Source of the DNA: Crocodylus rhombifer
Taxonomy: Eukaryota > Chordata > Crocodylia > Crocodylidae
DNA: 64,000 nt
Assembly (NCBI GenBank): GCA_038503035.1
Contig: JAVSML010019128.1
Span: 48,721-112,720 of the forward strand
Direction: 5' to 3'
In this document: in pieces, positions 34,747-46,968 of the stretch
Layout of the letters: each line of letters starts with the position of its first letter
Numbering within the stretch: position 1 is the stretch's first letter
The notes under the pieces: generated by a model
Told to the model about the DNA's origin: nothing
Databases searched by the model: none
What the model saw: only the letters and a program-made list of their open reading frames with translations
Program-made: the position numbers and the translations under genes

Positions 34747-36140
34747 TTATAGAATCACAGAGAAGTAGGGCTGGAAGGAACCTATGGAGGACATCTAGTT
34801 CAACCCCTTGCTGTAGGCGGGACCATCCTTATCCAAACCATCCCTAGCAAATCCTTGTCTAACCGATTACTAAAACTACAGTCAACCCTGTCACACAGAC
34901 TTGAAGTATAGCACCCTAGCCTCACCAAGGTAAAGCAGGAGAACAAGGGTGGCCATTGTCCTGCTGCTGTAAGGGTTTTTAAAATACACTTGAGGTATCA
35001 AGGAAGAGAAAAACTCCCACAATGCATACCAAACTGAATATGGGGTAAAATTCCTTCCTGATCACTAATGTAACAACTGGTCTGCCCCTGAGTAAAAGGA
35101 CAAGATCCTTTATCTGGGAATATCCAGGTTTAGTCCCAGCAGGAGCACTAGCACACTCCAGTCAAATCCCTCAGTTTTGGCTGCAGCCAACACCCAAAGT
35201 CTCTGAAGAAAGCAAAAAAAAAAAATGAATCCCCTGACCAGAGGCATAATAAGCAGGATTTGCATCATGGGAGAATCCTGTGGGAGTGTAGGAGGGTGCA
35301 CCCAGTTACTACTACAAAAGCAATACTGTGGAGCTGCTTCTGCTACTGGGGCACAGAGTTTTTGGGGATGGAGAGCATGTCTGGTACATCTCCTAAGTTG
35401 GTGCTTGCTTTTCCACCCCAGTTATGTTACTGGCCCTCACATGTGTAGCAACAGGAGGGGGTAAGAAATTGCTTACTTTCTGGTCCCATGTGACAACTAA
35501 CAAAGCCAAAAGCTTGGAAACTACCCAGAGTATAGCTTAGGCATGCCTACTCCTAGATCATCACTCACCAATATTTATGAAACTTCTTCTTGAACACCTT
35601 GAGTGATAAAGATTTTGCAACTTCCCTTGGCATCTTATTCCACTGCTTCACTGATCTGACATTAAAGAAGTTTTTTCCTGCTATGCAATCTAAACCTGCT
35701 TTGCTGCAACTTCACCATATCCTGCCCCCTGCAGCAAGTGAAAAAAGGTGTTTTTCCTCTTCTTTATGGTAACCTTCCAGAGATTTAAAGACTGCTGTCA
35801 CGTCCTCTTCAAGCACCTTCTCTGCAAGCTGAACATGCCAATTTCCTTTAGCCTTTCCTCATATAGCTTGCCTTACAAGTCCTTTATCACTTTTGTCTCC
35901 CACCTCTGGACTCTAACTTCTCCATATCCTTTAAAAACTGTGAGCCCAAAACTGCATACGGTACTCTAGATGAGGCCTAATCAGTGCTGAGTGAAGAGGC
36001 ACGATAACTTCCTGTGTCTTGCACCTAATAATCCAACTGACACAACCCAAAACCACATTCCTCTTTTGTGCCATCCAACTGCAGACTTATATTGCATCTG
36101 TGATCCTACATGTCAATTAGTTCCTTCTCCATATTACTGC
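34747..36140 (-). mobile_element. Old CR1/L3-type LINE 3' part, minus strand
   Basis: The 3' end near 34750 reads AGAATCACAGAGAAGTAGGG and GGCTGGAAGGAACC on the plus strand. Recognisable CR1/L3 phrases return at 35575-36130 (ATGAAACTTCTTCTTGAACA, TTTCCTCATATAGCTTGCC, GATGAGGCCTAATCAGTGCT). The middle, 34900-35530, is more diverged or partly unrelated. Confidence 0.75.
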
Positions 36141-39090
36141 CATCCAGCCAGTTGTCCCCCATTATTGGGTATATCCACTCACAGAAAAAGTAACCATAAT
36201 GCTGCTTACCACCTGTGGAATTGAAGCCTTTGGTGCTGTATCCATTACAATGCTGCAGGAGCCGAGTCAGCACACTCAGCATACTTCCTTAAGCATCCAA
36301 CAGTCATCAAACCTCCTTCCATAGAAGATGCACAGAAGATGGTATATACAAGCAAACACATGCACTTGGGGTAGAAACCTGTTTTGCTTTACATGCTCAA
36401 ATGAGAGTTATGCAGCTAGATAACTGCCATTTGTGGCATGTATGCAGAGTTTGCAATCTGATTCCACAGGCAGCATGGACACACTTCCCTAGACTCTAAA
36501 ACAGGTATATTAATAGTTAAGATACTAACCTATATGCAAGTTCTTATGCACAATGTGTTGGAGCAAACATCTGCATACACTAGTCCCTTATATATTAAAT
36601 GTTAAAGGAACTTAAACTTTCTTTAACAAAGATCTGTACCACTTTACTAGCTGCTTCTATATCTTTTATTGTTCCCACATGATCCATCTAGCCAATTACC
36701 CCGTCTCACTTTTGGAGATCTGTGGGATGGTATATTGTGTGCTTACGTGTTTTAGGGGCAACAGGACAGAAGGCATGAAGTAGCAACATTTTGTTGGTAT
36801 AACCATACAATAATGTACACGTAGCATGAGCAACCAATGGGTTTGGAACATAAGCCCAAGTACCAAGTTAACTGGCATGATGGTAACAGTCATCAGGGAG
36901 GCACTCAGGGAAGGGGAGGGGACTGAAGCAGCACTCAGGGAGAGAGTCAGGCATCAGGGGCTCAGTGTGTAGCAAATGCTGCCTTAAAGGGTTTGGCCTT
37001 GCAAGAATTGCAAGGGCAGATGCCATAGAGTTCAGTGTTATCATTCCCCAGTGGTGATGGGATTCAGCAGCACTGGGGAACACAGTGACAGATTATTACA
37101 GTGGCATTATCTCATACTTTGGACTTACCTTGTGGCACAGTTGCTAAAAAGGACAGCCACCACTGCAAGAGTGTCTACATGTGGCAAGCCATAACTACTA
37201 TACAGACTGAAGGAAGATCACAGGTTTGAGACCAGTTATCAATGTCCCTACTCATTTTGAAATCAATAAAATTACTCAAAGAATAAGGTACTACACATTA
37301 TGGGCAAGGGCTGCAAAATCTGACCCTTGTTCATCAGGAGCCTGAGAAGCATGAGCGGTGACATGGTGCACACATTCTCCTTCCTGATCTGAGCCCTGCA
37401 ACAGGGGGAACAGAGATGGCATCTCGTGATGGATACCTTTGGGTCTAAGCGTTCCTCGCTGTCCACTTGGATATTGCTGTATACTGAAATATTATACCAC
37501 TGAAAACTGGGTTACTGCATGCTCAAAACACTGTAACAAAAAGGCAGCACACGTAGACACGGTTCTATGAAAAATTACAATGAAACCATAGAGACATAAT
37601 TGAGGCAGGGAAGAGAATGAATGCATTACCCATCAAGCGCTTTGGATAGAAACTGTGTATTAAATATACAAACTGAGTATTCAAATTAAACTTCCCTGCA
37701 GCACCCTATAAATGATTATGAGGCTTATTCAGTTAAATATAATTATATACACTGAGCGCTTTGGAAGGAAGTTGCTAGATAAGTACTAAGTACCGTTGTA
37801 ATAATTCTATCTTTGTAATATGTACTGTAATATTTATCCATTATTTTCCTTTCTGGAGGCCTTCATGACCGAATATAATACAGTAGACATTAACCTCAAA
37901 GTATGTTGTGCTGGTTTTAGGGACTGCTCAGTAAAATTATTTTTAATTGGAGAATATAAAAGTATAGACATTTAATATCTGGATATTTTGTGATCTAAAA
38001 ACTGAAACTAAGCCAGTTATTAATTAAATAGGTCATTCTTAATAAACAGATGAAATCATAAACCTAAACAGATCAATGGGATTTTTTACACTGACTTCAG
38101 CAAGCCCAGGCTTTAAATATTTTTCCTTTTTATTTGTGAGGTTTTAAAATCACATTTCTTATATCACCTTTTTAATACCATTTTAAAAGTGCCAATCCAG
38201 ATTAATTTACCAACTGTCAATGCCAATACTATCACTGTTTACTTCCCACTTAAGTTCAGGTATATGCTTGACTTGCGAAAAATGGGTAAATCAGGAATTA
38301 CAGTTTTCAGAAGAACTGGTAGTTTAAAAAACAAACAAATTTAAAACAAGGGAAAAAATTGAAATAAATCCTGGTCCTGAAGGTTACTTTAGCAATATCA
38401 TAATCTAATTTGTTACTGAAAAGACATCTCCAAGTGTTTCCTATGTTGATAAGAACCCTCCCTCCTGTAAAACAGTAGGTTATGTATGATGTACAACTAA
38501 ACTAGAATCCAGTATTATAGCAAATCTTACCCTTGATGATAGCCTCAAATGAATAAAATACAGGTAATACCCTTTCAGATTTTCTTGTCATATTCTGACT
38601 ATGTATTGACCTTGAGTTCTATATATTATATTTATAAGGTTACAAGCTTTTGTGTCTTTCTACATACTGTATTTTCTATCACTGAGCAGCTATAGAAACT
38701 AGTTAGAACAACCAGTTCATTTAAAAATATTCATACTGAAAGATTTTCAGTGTTGTTACACATCAGAATTTTTAACATGAAGTAACTTCCTCAACTCTCA
38801 GTAGATAATAGAATTAGGAGGAGATGACGGAAGGGTTATATTAGGAGTGGTGAGAAACACTGAAATAAAGGTGTTTCCTGTTCTGTACAGGTCATCCTGA
38901 ATGCTGCCAGGAACCTGTCCTCTACTGCTATCACTTTCTCCTGGTAAATAGACCTGGATTTTGTCACATATTATGGCTTTTGTCATCACCAGTCACTGTA
39001 TATGATTATTATTAATCAGCCACATTGCAGAATCTCAGGGGCAACACAATCATTACTGCAAACATAACTTAAACCAAGGCATCAAGACCA
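36141..39090. other. Intronic AT-rich sequence, nothing recognised
   Basis: Repeat-poor. No exon-like frames seen. Confidence 0.4.
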
Positions 39091-40210
39091 AGTCTCCGAC
39101 CCCATCCTCATTAAAAAATTGGGTGACTGTGGCATTGATGCCTACACAGTCAGATGGTTGCAGATTGGCTGAAGGGTCGTACTCAGAGGGTGGTGGTGGA
39201 CGGGTCATATCCGACCTGGGGGGAAGTGGGCAGCGGAGTCCCCCAGGGCTCGGTCCTGGGGCCTACGCTGTTCAATCTCTTTATCAGCGATTTGGACGAC
39301 AGGGTGAAAAACACCCTGTTTAAATTCGCTCATGATACCAAAACTTGGGGTGAGGTGAGCATGCTAGTAGGGAGGGAAAGACTGCAGCAAGACTTGGATA
39401 GGTTGCAGGGGTGGGCTAGCAAAAACAGGATGCATTTCAATGCTGACAAGTGCAGGGTGCTGCACTTGGGCAGTAGTAACCAGCAGCACACTTATAAGAT
39501 GGGAACTCCCTTCTTGAGAGCATGGAGGCAGAAAGGGATCTCGGAGTCATTATTGACTCCAAGATGAACGTGGGCCGACAATGCGAGGTCACAGCTGGCA
39601 GGGCTAACCGCACCTTGTCGTGCATTCACAGGTGCACCTCTAGCAGGGACAAGGAGGTGATCCTCCCCCTCTATGCAACACTAGTCAGGCCACAGCTGGA
39701 GTACTGTGTCTAGTTCTGTGTGCCCCACTTCAGGAGGGATGTGGACAACATGGAAAGGGTCCAGAGGAGGGCCACCCGCATGATCTGGGGACAACAGGGC
39801 AGACCCTACAATGAGAGACTGCGGGACCTGAACCTGTTCAGCTGTCACAAGAGAAGGCTGAGGGGGGACCTGGTGACCGTCTATAAACTCACTAGGGGGG
39901 ACCAGAAGAGTTTGGGAGAGACCTTGTTTCCCCTAGCGCCCCCTGGCATAACAAGGAATAACGGCCATAAATTGTTGGAGAGTAGGTTTATATTAGACAT
40001 TCGTAAGAACTACTTCACAGTCAGGGCGGCTAGGATCTGGAGCCAACTTCCAAGGGAAGTGGTGCTGGCTCCTACCCTGGGGGTCTTTAAGAGGAGGTTG
40101 ATGCCTACCTAGCTGGGATCATTTGAGCCCAGTTCTCTCCTGCCCAGGCAGAGGGTCAGACCTGAAGATCTACAAGGTCCCTTCTGACCCTACTTCTATG
40201 ATTGTATGAT
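39091..40210 (+). mobile_element. CR1 LINE, 5'-truncated, plus strand
   Basis: Begins in the RT after motif A (GIDAYTV segment near 39140), includes motif B (SGVPQGSVLGPTLFNLFISD) and an altered motif C (FAHDTKTWG; consensus F-A-D-D), the thumb, the C-terminal blocks DLNLFSCHKRRLRGDLV and AARIWSQLPREVV, and the 3' UTR ending CTACTTCTATGATTGTATGA. One stop (39714) and frame changes near 39520 break the frame. Confidence 0.92.
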
Positions 40211-40384
40211 CAATTTACTTCAGGATGTTATCGCCTTTCTCAGTACATATTTTAAAGGTGCCAAGCGGTGTTGTTTTCCAAAGGATCCATGTTCTTATAA
40301 TTCAGTTTATGCCCAATTTCTGCAGTGTGGTTGTGATATGACCATTATGAGATCCAAATACACCACATGTGACAACACTAACGG

Positions 40385-40620
40385 TATTAACTATAATAAT
40401 ATCGGTGCTTAGTGGACACGATGAACATTGTGTTAGGCACTATACAAATGCACAGTGAGAACAATTCCTTTGTGAAGAGCATACATCCTAGATGTATGCT
40501 CTTCACAAAAAGTGAGAAAGGTGAAGATCAAAGAGCAGAACAATTACGAAGTCTGGAATACAACCCAGGTCCCCTGACTTCCATTTCAGTGCCCTAACCC
40601 TTAGTCACATTGCCTTTCTA
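40385..40620 (-). repeat. MIR/CORE-SINE relic with a local inverted duplication
   Basis: The plus strand shows GGCACTATACAAATGCACAG and AACCCAGGTCCCCTGACTTC then GTGCCCTAACCCTTAGTCAC, the complement of an amniote MIR-type SINE with its tRNA-like head at the right. A perfect 19-bp inverted duplication sits inside it. Confidence 0.7.
40469..40509. repeat. Perfect 19-bp inverted repeat with 3-nt loop
   Basis: TTTGTGAAGAGCATACATC, then CTA, then its exact reverse complement. Confidence 0.95.
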
Positions 40621-40924
40621 TCACCTCCTATCCTGTCCTAAGAAATCCAAACAAATGCCTTCTGAAACCTGAACATTATAAAACATTATTAAAAAATCAG
40701 TGAACAGAACAGCCAAGGATTTTTTTCATCTGTAAAAGAAAAAAATGTTTTACAAAGCACTGAACAGTCTATAATTTCCTATAAACTCTACCTTTCTTGT
40801 GGTTGAGTAAGGTTTATGGAAATGAATGCAGGAGTTTGGAGGAAAGTTTGATGATGATAATATAAAACACTTAGTTCATATGGAGGGAATGTTCCACACA
40901 GTTTTCCAAGTCTTTTAGGAGTAA

Positions 40925-41105
40925 AGGTAAGGCTCATTACCACCATTTTACAAAGGGCATGTATATAAGGAACACAGAGATACAAGGAGGTAGAGCAGCT
41001 TGCCCACAGTCAGGATACAAGTCAGGGCAGAACCAGGAACAGAAGTCAGACCTGCTCAAGTTTTCTACACCTGAGACCACACTACCTCCCCAACAGATTT
41101 TACTC
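40925..41105 (-). repeat. MIR SINE relic
   Basis: The plus strand reads CCATTTTACAAAGGGCATGT, then CAGCTTGCCCACAGTCAGGA, then GCAGAACCAGGAACAGAAGT, the order of the reverse-complemented MIR consensus. Confidence 0.7.
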
Positions 41106-41529
41106 AATTCTAGCTTCACAAAAAACAAAACTTGCAACTGATTGAAGGAGAAGACTCCCAGAAGTATATATTTGAACCAAACATATAGGTAAATTCAGTG
41201 AAACTCTACACTGGTATAATTCAGAATTTCTTCCAGAACCTTCCATCTATATTTTATACTATCCAGGACTCCCTCATCCACATCCTCCTTGAATTTGGCC
41301 CATGCTTGTCTATACTCTTTATACTATATCACTTTGCTGGGAACCATGGCTGTAAAACATTCTTTCTGTGTTCGTGGGCAAGACCAGTAGAAACACTTCA
41401 AAATGATGATGAAGGCTGTTAACTATGAAAACTCATTCCTCTCTGAACCTGTTCATCTCTAAGGTGCCAACGTGCCCTGTCATCTGCCTGACTTCAGACT
41501 AACATAGTGAACCATCTCTCAAGGTTAGA

Positions 41530-42055
41530 AGGATCGAGACGACCACCAACAAGGAGAAGCAGCAGCTGGTGGTGTTTCGAGATTCCCTTTTTTGGGGGAC
41601 AGAGGCATCCATCTGCCAGCCTGACCTGTTGTCTTAGAAGGTCTGCTGCTTGTCCAGAGCCCAGATCCAAAACGTCACAGAGGACTTACTGGTACTCATC
41701 TGGCCCTCTGACTACCCCATGCTGCTCATTCACGTGGGTACCAATGATACTGCCAGGGTAGACCCAGAGCAGATCAAAAGTGACTACAGGGGTCTGGGTG
41801 CAAGGGTGAAGGGAACTGGGGCTCAGGTGGTATTCTCCTCAATCCTTCTGGTCAAAGGGACGGGCCTGGGCAGAAGTGGGCATATCCTGCAGATCAATGC
41901 ATGGCTGTGCAGGCAGTGTCACCAGCAGGGCTTTGGCTTCTTTGACCATGGGATGATGCTGTAAGAAGGATTTCTAGGAAGAGATGGGACCCACCTGACA
42001 AAGAGAGGGAAAACCATCTTCACAGATAGGCTCACTAATCTAGTTAAATTAGGTT
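41530..42055 (+). pseudogene. CR1 ORF1 esterase-domain remnant
   Basis: CR1-family ORF1 proteins carry an SGNH-type esterase domain of uncertain role in retrotransposition. Visible here in order: the block I serine region (VVFRDSLFWG; the usual glycine before Asp-Ser is arginine), the block III motif HVGTNDTA near 41735, and the block V Asp-His region (GRDGTHLTKRGK near 41975). Stops lie near 41636 and 41961, so it cannot make the whole protein. The N-terminal part of ORF1 is missing. Confidence 0.75.
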
Positions 42056-42484
42056 AGCCGGGGGATAGAGACCAAAGCTCTAAGGTAAGTGGGTGACCTG
42101 GAGGAAGCACAAGCAGGAGTGGGCAACAGGGGAGGTGTTCTCATTCTTTCTGAGAAATCAAGGCCATTGGCTAGTTACCTTAGACGCCTCTACATGAATG
42201 CACAGAGCCTGGGAAACAAGCAGAAAGAATTGGAAGTCAAGGAACTATGACGTGATTGGAATAACAGGGACTTGGTGGGATAGCTCACATGACTGGAGCA
42301 CCATCATGGGTGGGTATAAACTGTTCAGGTAAGACAGGCAGAGGAGAGGAGGAGGAGGAGTTACATTTCATGTAAAAAAGCCATATGATTGCTTAGAGCT
42401 CCAGTATTTCAACTGGTCTGTTGAAAGTGGGTCAGGGTCAGAAAAGAGAGCAACAAGGGTGATGTCACGGTGGGGGTTTGCTAT

Positions 42485-43454
42485 TAGGCCTGTGCAAGTA
42501 GGCAGCTATTTGATCCAGCTTCAGATGCCAGCAATTTGATCCGGAGCTCCGGACTGGGTTCCTACTTCGATCTGGCCGAAGCGGCTCCAAAGCTTCGGAG
42601 CTGCCTCGGAGATCCAGCCATAGGGTATAATAGGGAGTCAATTAAATATCTATAACTTTGTTGTTTTTTGTCTCATTTGGATGAAACATGCAGGGCTGGT
42701 AGCCTCTGTGGAGAGCATAAAGCCTGCCAGGTTTCAAGAAGATCAATACAGGGGTTCAGGGGAAACTGCACCCCAAATTCTTGAAAGGAAAACTCAAGTC
42801 ACGTGTATGTATTACACCATAGGGGGTGAAAACTGCAGGGGTGGTGGCCCCTGTTGAGGCCATTAAGCCTTCCAAGTTTAAAGAAGATAAGTGCAGGTGT
42901 TTGGGGGGGAACTGCACCTCAAGCTGCCGACAGGCAAAACTCGTGACACAGATGACCCTGTGTGAATTAAGGCGCAGCGGGCTGAAAACTGCAGAGGTGG
43001 TGGCCCATGCTGAGGCCACAAAGCCTGCCAAGTTTCAAGGAGATAGGTGCAGGGGTTTGGGGCAGGGGGAACTGTGCCTCAAGCCGTGGACAAGCAGAAC
43101 TCATGACATGGGTGACACTGTGTGTGTTAAGACGCAGCGGGGTGAAAGCTGCAGGCTGACCAGTTGTCAAGGACATAGGTGCAGGGGTTCTGAGTTCTGG
43201 AGCTCCCCATCCATGGGAGCATGATGGGTCTGTGGTGGCCTGGGCACCCCCATCTATGGGAATGTGATAGGCCCGTGGGGCCCTGCACCTCTAGCTGCTG
43301 GCAGGTAAAACTAGTGACATGGGTGCTTGTGCAACTGACTGTCTTGGGGCAGTTGATTGTCTGTATTGATTATTTCCTCTCCTTAGTCTGTGGCTTTGTA
43401 GGTGTTAATCCTTGCTAATTAGCTTGTTAACACCTAATTAACACCTTTAAAACC
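42485..43454 (+). mobile_element. Insert with ~150-bp internal tandem units, copy 1
   Basis: Starts TAGGCCTGTGCAAGTAGG, resembling the TAGGGCTGTGC ends at 46008-46882. About 3.5 units follow, each with a TGCAGGGGTGGTGGCCCCTG-like core (near 42690, 42833, 42990, 43149) and AGGTGCAGGGGTTTGGGG. No matching right terminus was found, so the right boundary is the resumption of CR1 sequence. Confidence 0.6.
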
Positions 43455-45165
43455 ACAGAAGAGGAGGATCAGGGAAAGTGTGGGTCCTTTACTGAATGGG
43501 GGAGGCAAGCTTGTGACAGAGGATGAAGAAAAAGCTGAAGTGCTCAATGCCTTTTTCACCTCCGTCTTCACAGGCAAAGTTACCTCCCAGACTACTGCAC
43601 CTGGCAGCACAATTTAGGGAGGAGATGAGCAGTCAGCTGTGGCAAAAGAACAGGTTAGGAACTATTTAGAAAAGGTTGGCATATACAAGTCCATGGGGCT
43701 GGACAGGATGCACCTGAGGGTGCTGAGGGAGTTAGCTAATGTGATTGCAGAGCCAGTGGCCATTATCTTTGAAAACTTATAGTGACTGGGGGAAGTCTGA
43801 GACAATTGGAAAAGGGCAAATATAGTGCCCATATTTAAGAAAGAGAAGAAGGAAAATCCTGGAAACTACAGACAATTCAGCATCACCTCAGTCCCTGGAA
43901 AAATCACGGAGTAGATCCTCAAAGAATCTATTTCTATGCACTTGGAGGAGAAAAAGGTGATTAAGAATAGTCCACATGGATTCACCAAGGGCAGCTCATG
44001 CCTGACCAACCTGATTGCCTTCTATGATGAGATGACTGGCTCTGGGGATTCAGGGTGACCAGTGGATGTGGTATACCTTGACTTTAGCAAGGCTTTTGAT
44101 ATGGTGTCCCACAACAGTCTTGCAGGCAAACTAAGAAAGCACAGGTTGGATGATTGGACTGTAAGGTGGATAGAAAACTGGTTGGATCAGAGGGTAGTAG
44201 TAAATGGCTTGATGTCTAATTAGCAGCTGGTATTAGGTGGAGTGCCCCAGCTGGCAGTCCTGGGGCTGGTTTTGTTCAATATCTTCATCAATGAAGGAAG
44301 ATGGCTTGGAAGTGCACCCTCAGCAAATCTGCAGGTGACACCAAGCTGCGGGGAGTAGTAAATACGCTGTCGGGTAGGGTTAGGATTCAGAGAGACATAC
44401 AAATTGGACCAAAGAAATCTCATGAGTTTCAGTAAGGACAAGTGCAAAGTCCTGCATTTAGGACAGAACAATCCCATGCACCAGTACAGGCTGGGGGCAG
44501 ATCTGCAGAAAAGGACCTGAGACTTAGAGTGAACAAAAAGCTGACTATGAGCCAACAGTGTTCTCTTGTTGCAAAGAAGGCTAACAGCATACTGGGCAAC
44601 ATTGATAAGAGTGATTGTTGCCCTCTATTCAGAAGTGGTAAGGCCACATCTGGAGTATTGTGTCCAGTTTTGGGGCCCCCATTACGAAAAGGATGTAGAC
44701 AAATTGGAGAGAGTCCAGCGGAGGGCAACAAAATGGATAGAGGGCTGGGGAACATGACTTGGGAGGAGAGGTTGAGAGATCTTGGCTTATTTAGAGAACA
44801 GAAGACCGAGAGGGGATTTAATAGCAGTCTTCAACTACCTGAAGCAGGGGTTCCAAAAAAGGATGGAGCTAGACTGTTCTCAGCAATGGCGGATAACAAA
44901 ACAAGGAGCAATTGTCTCAAGTTGCAGCAAGGGAAGTTTAGGTTAGATATTAGGAAATACTTTCTCACTAGGATCGTAGTAAAACATTGGAACAGGTTTC
45001 CCAAACAGGTTGTGGAACCTCCATGCTTGGAGGCTTTTAAGACAAAGCATTGGCTGGGATGATCTAGTTGGGAGTGGTTCTGCTTTGAGCAGGGGGTTTT
45101 AAGTAGATGACTTTCTGAGGTCCCTTCCAACCCAAATTTTCTATGATTCTATGAATCTATGCCCC

Positions 45166-45957
45166 AATTGTGTACTGTTCAACTCAATGTAACTAAATTT
45201 TAATTGTTCACCTACAAGGTCACATATTTACTTCTCATTATATTTCATTTCAAGAAATTGACATGTTTCTTAAAGAAAAGGGGATGTGCTAATGTGTTAT
45301 ACATGAAATGTGATAAAAGTCATTAATTTTAACAATGTGTGTATTTATGGACCCTAAAGAAACAGTTAAAAAAAATGAAGATTCCTTAAGGTCTTGTTTT
45401 TACAAGGGGCTAAGAGCTCAGTTATTAGCCAGCCTTCTTTTATAGAATTTTAAAGTTACCTTTATTCCATTTGCATTTTAGGAAGCATAGTAAAATCCTA
45501 TGCATTCCCTTCTTGTTCAAAACATTCCTGTTGTAGAAATGCTCATATGAATGTACTGTGGTTTCCAACTTCATTAAAGTCCATTATCTTTCATATGCGT
45601 TGCAAAAATATCACCTTACAGAAAGCACTCAGAAATCATATTACTATAAAGCAGCAAGCAACAATTACTAAGCATTTATATATTTTTGCTTATTAAAAAA
45701 TTAAACTATATTTTCAATTTAATTGTATGGTTTAATTTAAATCTTAGGTTCTTTATTTTAATGCAAATGTAACTGTCATAACAGTTTCATACTACAATAT
45801 CTTGGAAATAAACCTCTGCCAATCTGGCCCTCCATACACCCAGAGTGGTGAAGTTTATGCTTCTTAATTGTGATGTGTACAATTCTTAGCTAATGAAGTA
45901 AACTGATATAAGGGACAGAAATACTCATTGTGTTTCCAGCTATGAATGACTATAAAT
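45166..45957. other. Intronic AT-rich sequence, nothing recognised
   Basis: No exon-like frame or repeat end recognised. Confidence 0.4.
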
Positions 45958-46007
45958 ACATACATATACATATATATATACATATAAACACACACACACA
46001 CACACAC
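45958..46007. repeat. (TA)n/(CA)n microsatellite
   Basis: ATACATATATATATACATAT then about nine CA units, ending at the left edge of the 46008 element. Confidence 0.9.
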
Positions 46008-46882
46008 TAGGGCTGTGAGAAATTTCACCAGCTTTTTTTTTTTTTTTTTGACGCTGTATCGACTTGTTTCAAGCTCACAGCTAAAGAGAAACTAAGGAGA
46101 GGGAGGGAGAAGACAGGGAAAGAACTGCTCTGATATTGACTGTGTAGCTGGCCAGTGACTGTGATCCTTCCCTGAGGTCCCTTCCAATCCCAGTGGTCTG
46201 GGGGAGGAACAGAAAAACAGCTTAAAAAGCAGTATTGTTTGAACTGAACTTTTTCTGTGCCTTCACACTTACAAGTGACACAAGTTTTGCTCTGAACAGT
46301 TTGAGGTACAGTTTCCCAGAAACCCCTGCACTTATCTCCTTGAACCTCTGCAGGCTTCATGGCCTCAGCAGGGGCTACCATTCATGCAGTTTTCACCCCA
46401 CTGCACCTTAATATACACACATAGTCACACGTCACGAGTTCTGCTTGTCAGCAGCCTGAAGTGCAATTTCCCAGAAACCCCTGCACCTATCTCCTTGAAA
46501 GCTAAAAGGCTTCCTGGCCTCAGCAGGGGCTAGCATGTCTGCAGTTTTCACCCAGCTGTGCCTCAACACACACGTGACATGAGGTTTGCTTGTCAGCAGC
46601 TTGAGGTGCAGTTTCCCAGAAATCCCTGCACCTATCTCCTTGAAATTTAGCAGGCTTCATGGCCTCAGAAGGGGCTACCATCCCTGCAATCAGGCATGAA
46701 ATGACAAAGTTATAGGCAGTTTTGTGCTTCCCCATTATAACCTATGGGCGAAACGCTGAAACAGCAAAAGTTTTGACTAAACGAAACGGAATGGTAGTTC
46801 GAAACTAAATGAAACCCGAAACAAAACACTGTCCCGGCAAAATGGAAGTCGAAACGAAATGGTGCTGTTTCGCACAGCCCTA
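46008..46882 (-). mobile_element. hAT-like element with ~150-bp internal tandem units, copy 2
   Basis: The left end reads TAGGGCTGTGAGAAATTTC and the right end, reverse-complemented, TAGGGCTGTGCGAAACAGCA. Inside are about 2.5 units of the repeat seen at 42485-43454, in the opposite orientation (GTTTTCACCCCACTG at 46388, GTTTTCACCCAGCTG at 46543; period about 155 bp). A poly-T run lies at 46032-46049. It sits within a microsatellite, so no target duplication can be read. Confidence 0.75.
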
Positions 46883-46904
46883 TATATGTGTATATGTGTG
46901 TGTG

Positions 46905-46907
<3 letters not shown>

Positions 46908-46935
<28 letters not shown>
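46908..46935. repeat. (CA)n microsatellite beside the TMEM182 exon 4 donor
   Basis: About 14 uninterrupted CA units; in the TMEM182 transcript this reads (UG)14 starting 34 nt downstream of exon 4. Less regular TATATGTGTG-type sequence extends it on both sides. Confidence 0.95.
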
Positions 46936-46943
<8 letters not shown>

Positions 46944-46968
46944 GTACATACATATACAGGATACCTAC

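Larger units (their letters stand above)
41510..45165 (+). mobile_element. CR1 LINE with ORF1 remnant, interrupted, plus strand
   Basis: Contains an esterase-type ORF1 remnant (41530-42055), the N-terminal part of the endonuclease (LYMNAQSLGNKQKELE near 42190; WWDSSHDW near 42280), then an unrelated insert (about 42485-43454), then the RT region ([18 protein letters not shown] from about 43530) with many stops, and a 3' end reading TCTATGATTCTATGAATCTA. Most of the endonuclease core is missing at the insert. It is visibly older than the CR1 at 52196-56672. Confidence 0.85.
27763..46968 (-). other. TMEM182: TMEM182 intron 4
   Basis: The 19.2 kb between the two exons begins with GT (46968-46967) and ends with AG (27764-27763) on the minus strand. 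A large share is transposon-derived: CR1 pieces in both orientations, hAT and MITE copies, MIR relics, microsatellites. No other exon-like open frame was recognised inside. Confidence 0.85.

Noticed and set aside
42660..43160. CRISPR-like array
   Set aside because: Units are ~150 bp, diverged and contiguous with no unique spacers, in a vertebrate genome.
42826..43224. Open frames across 42.8-43.2 kb
   Set aside because: They translate tandem ~150-bp units of a transposon.
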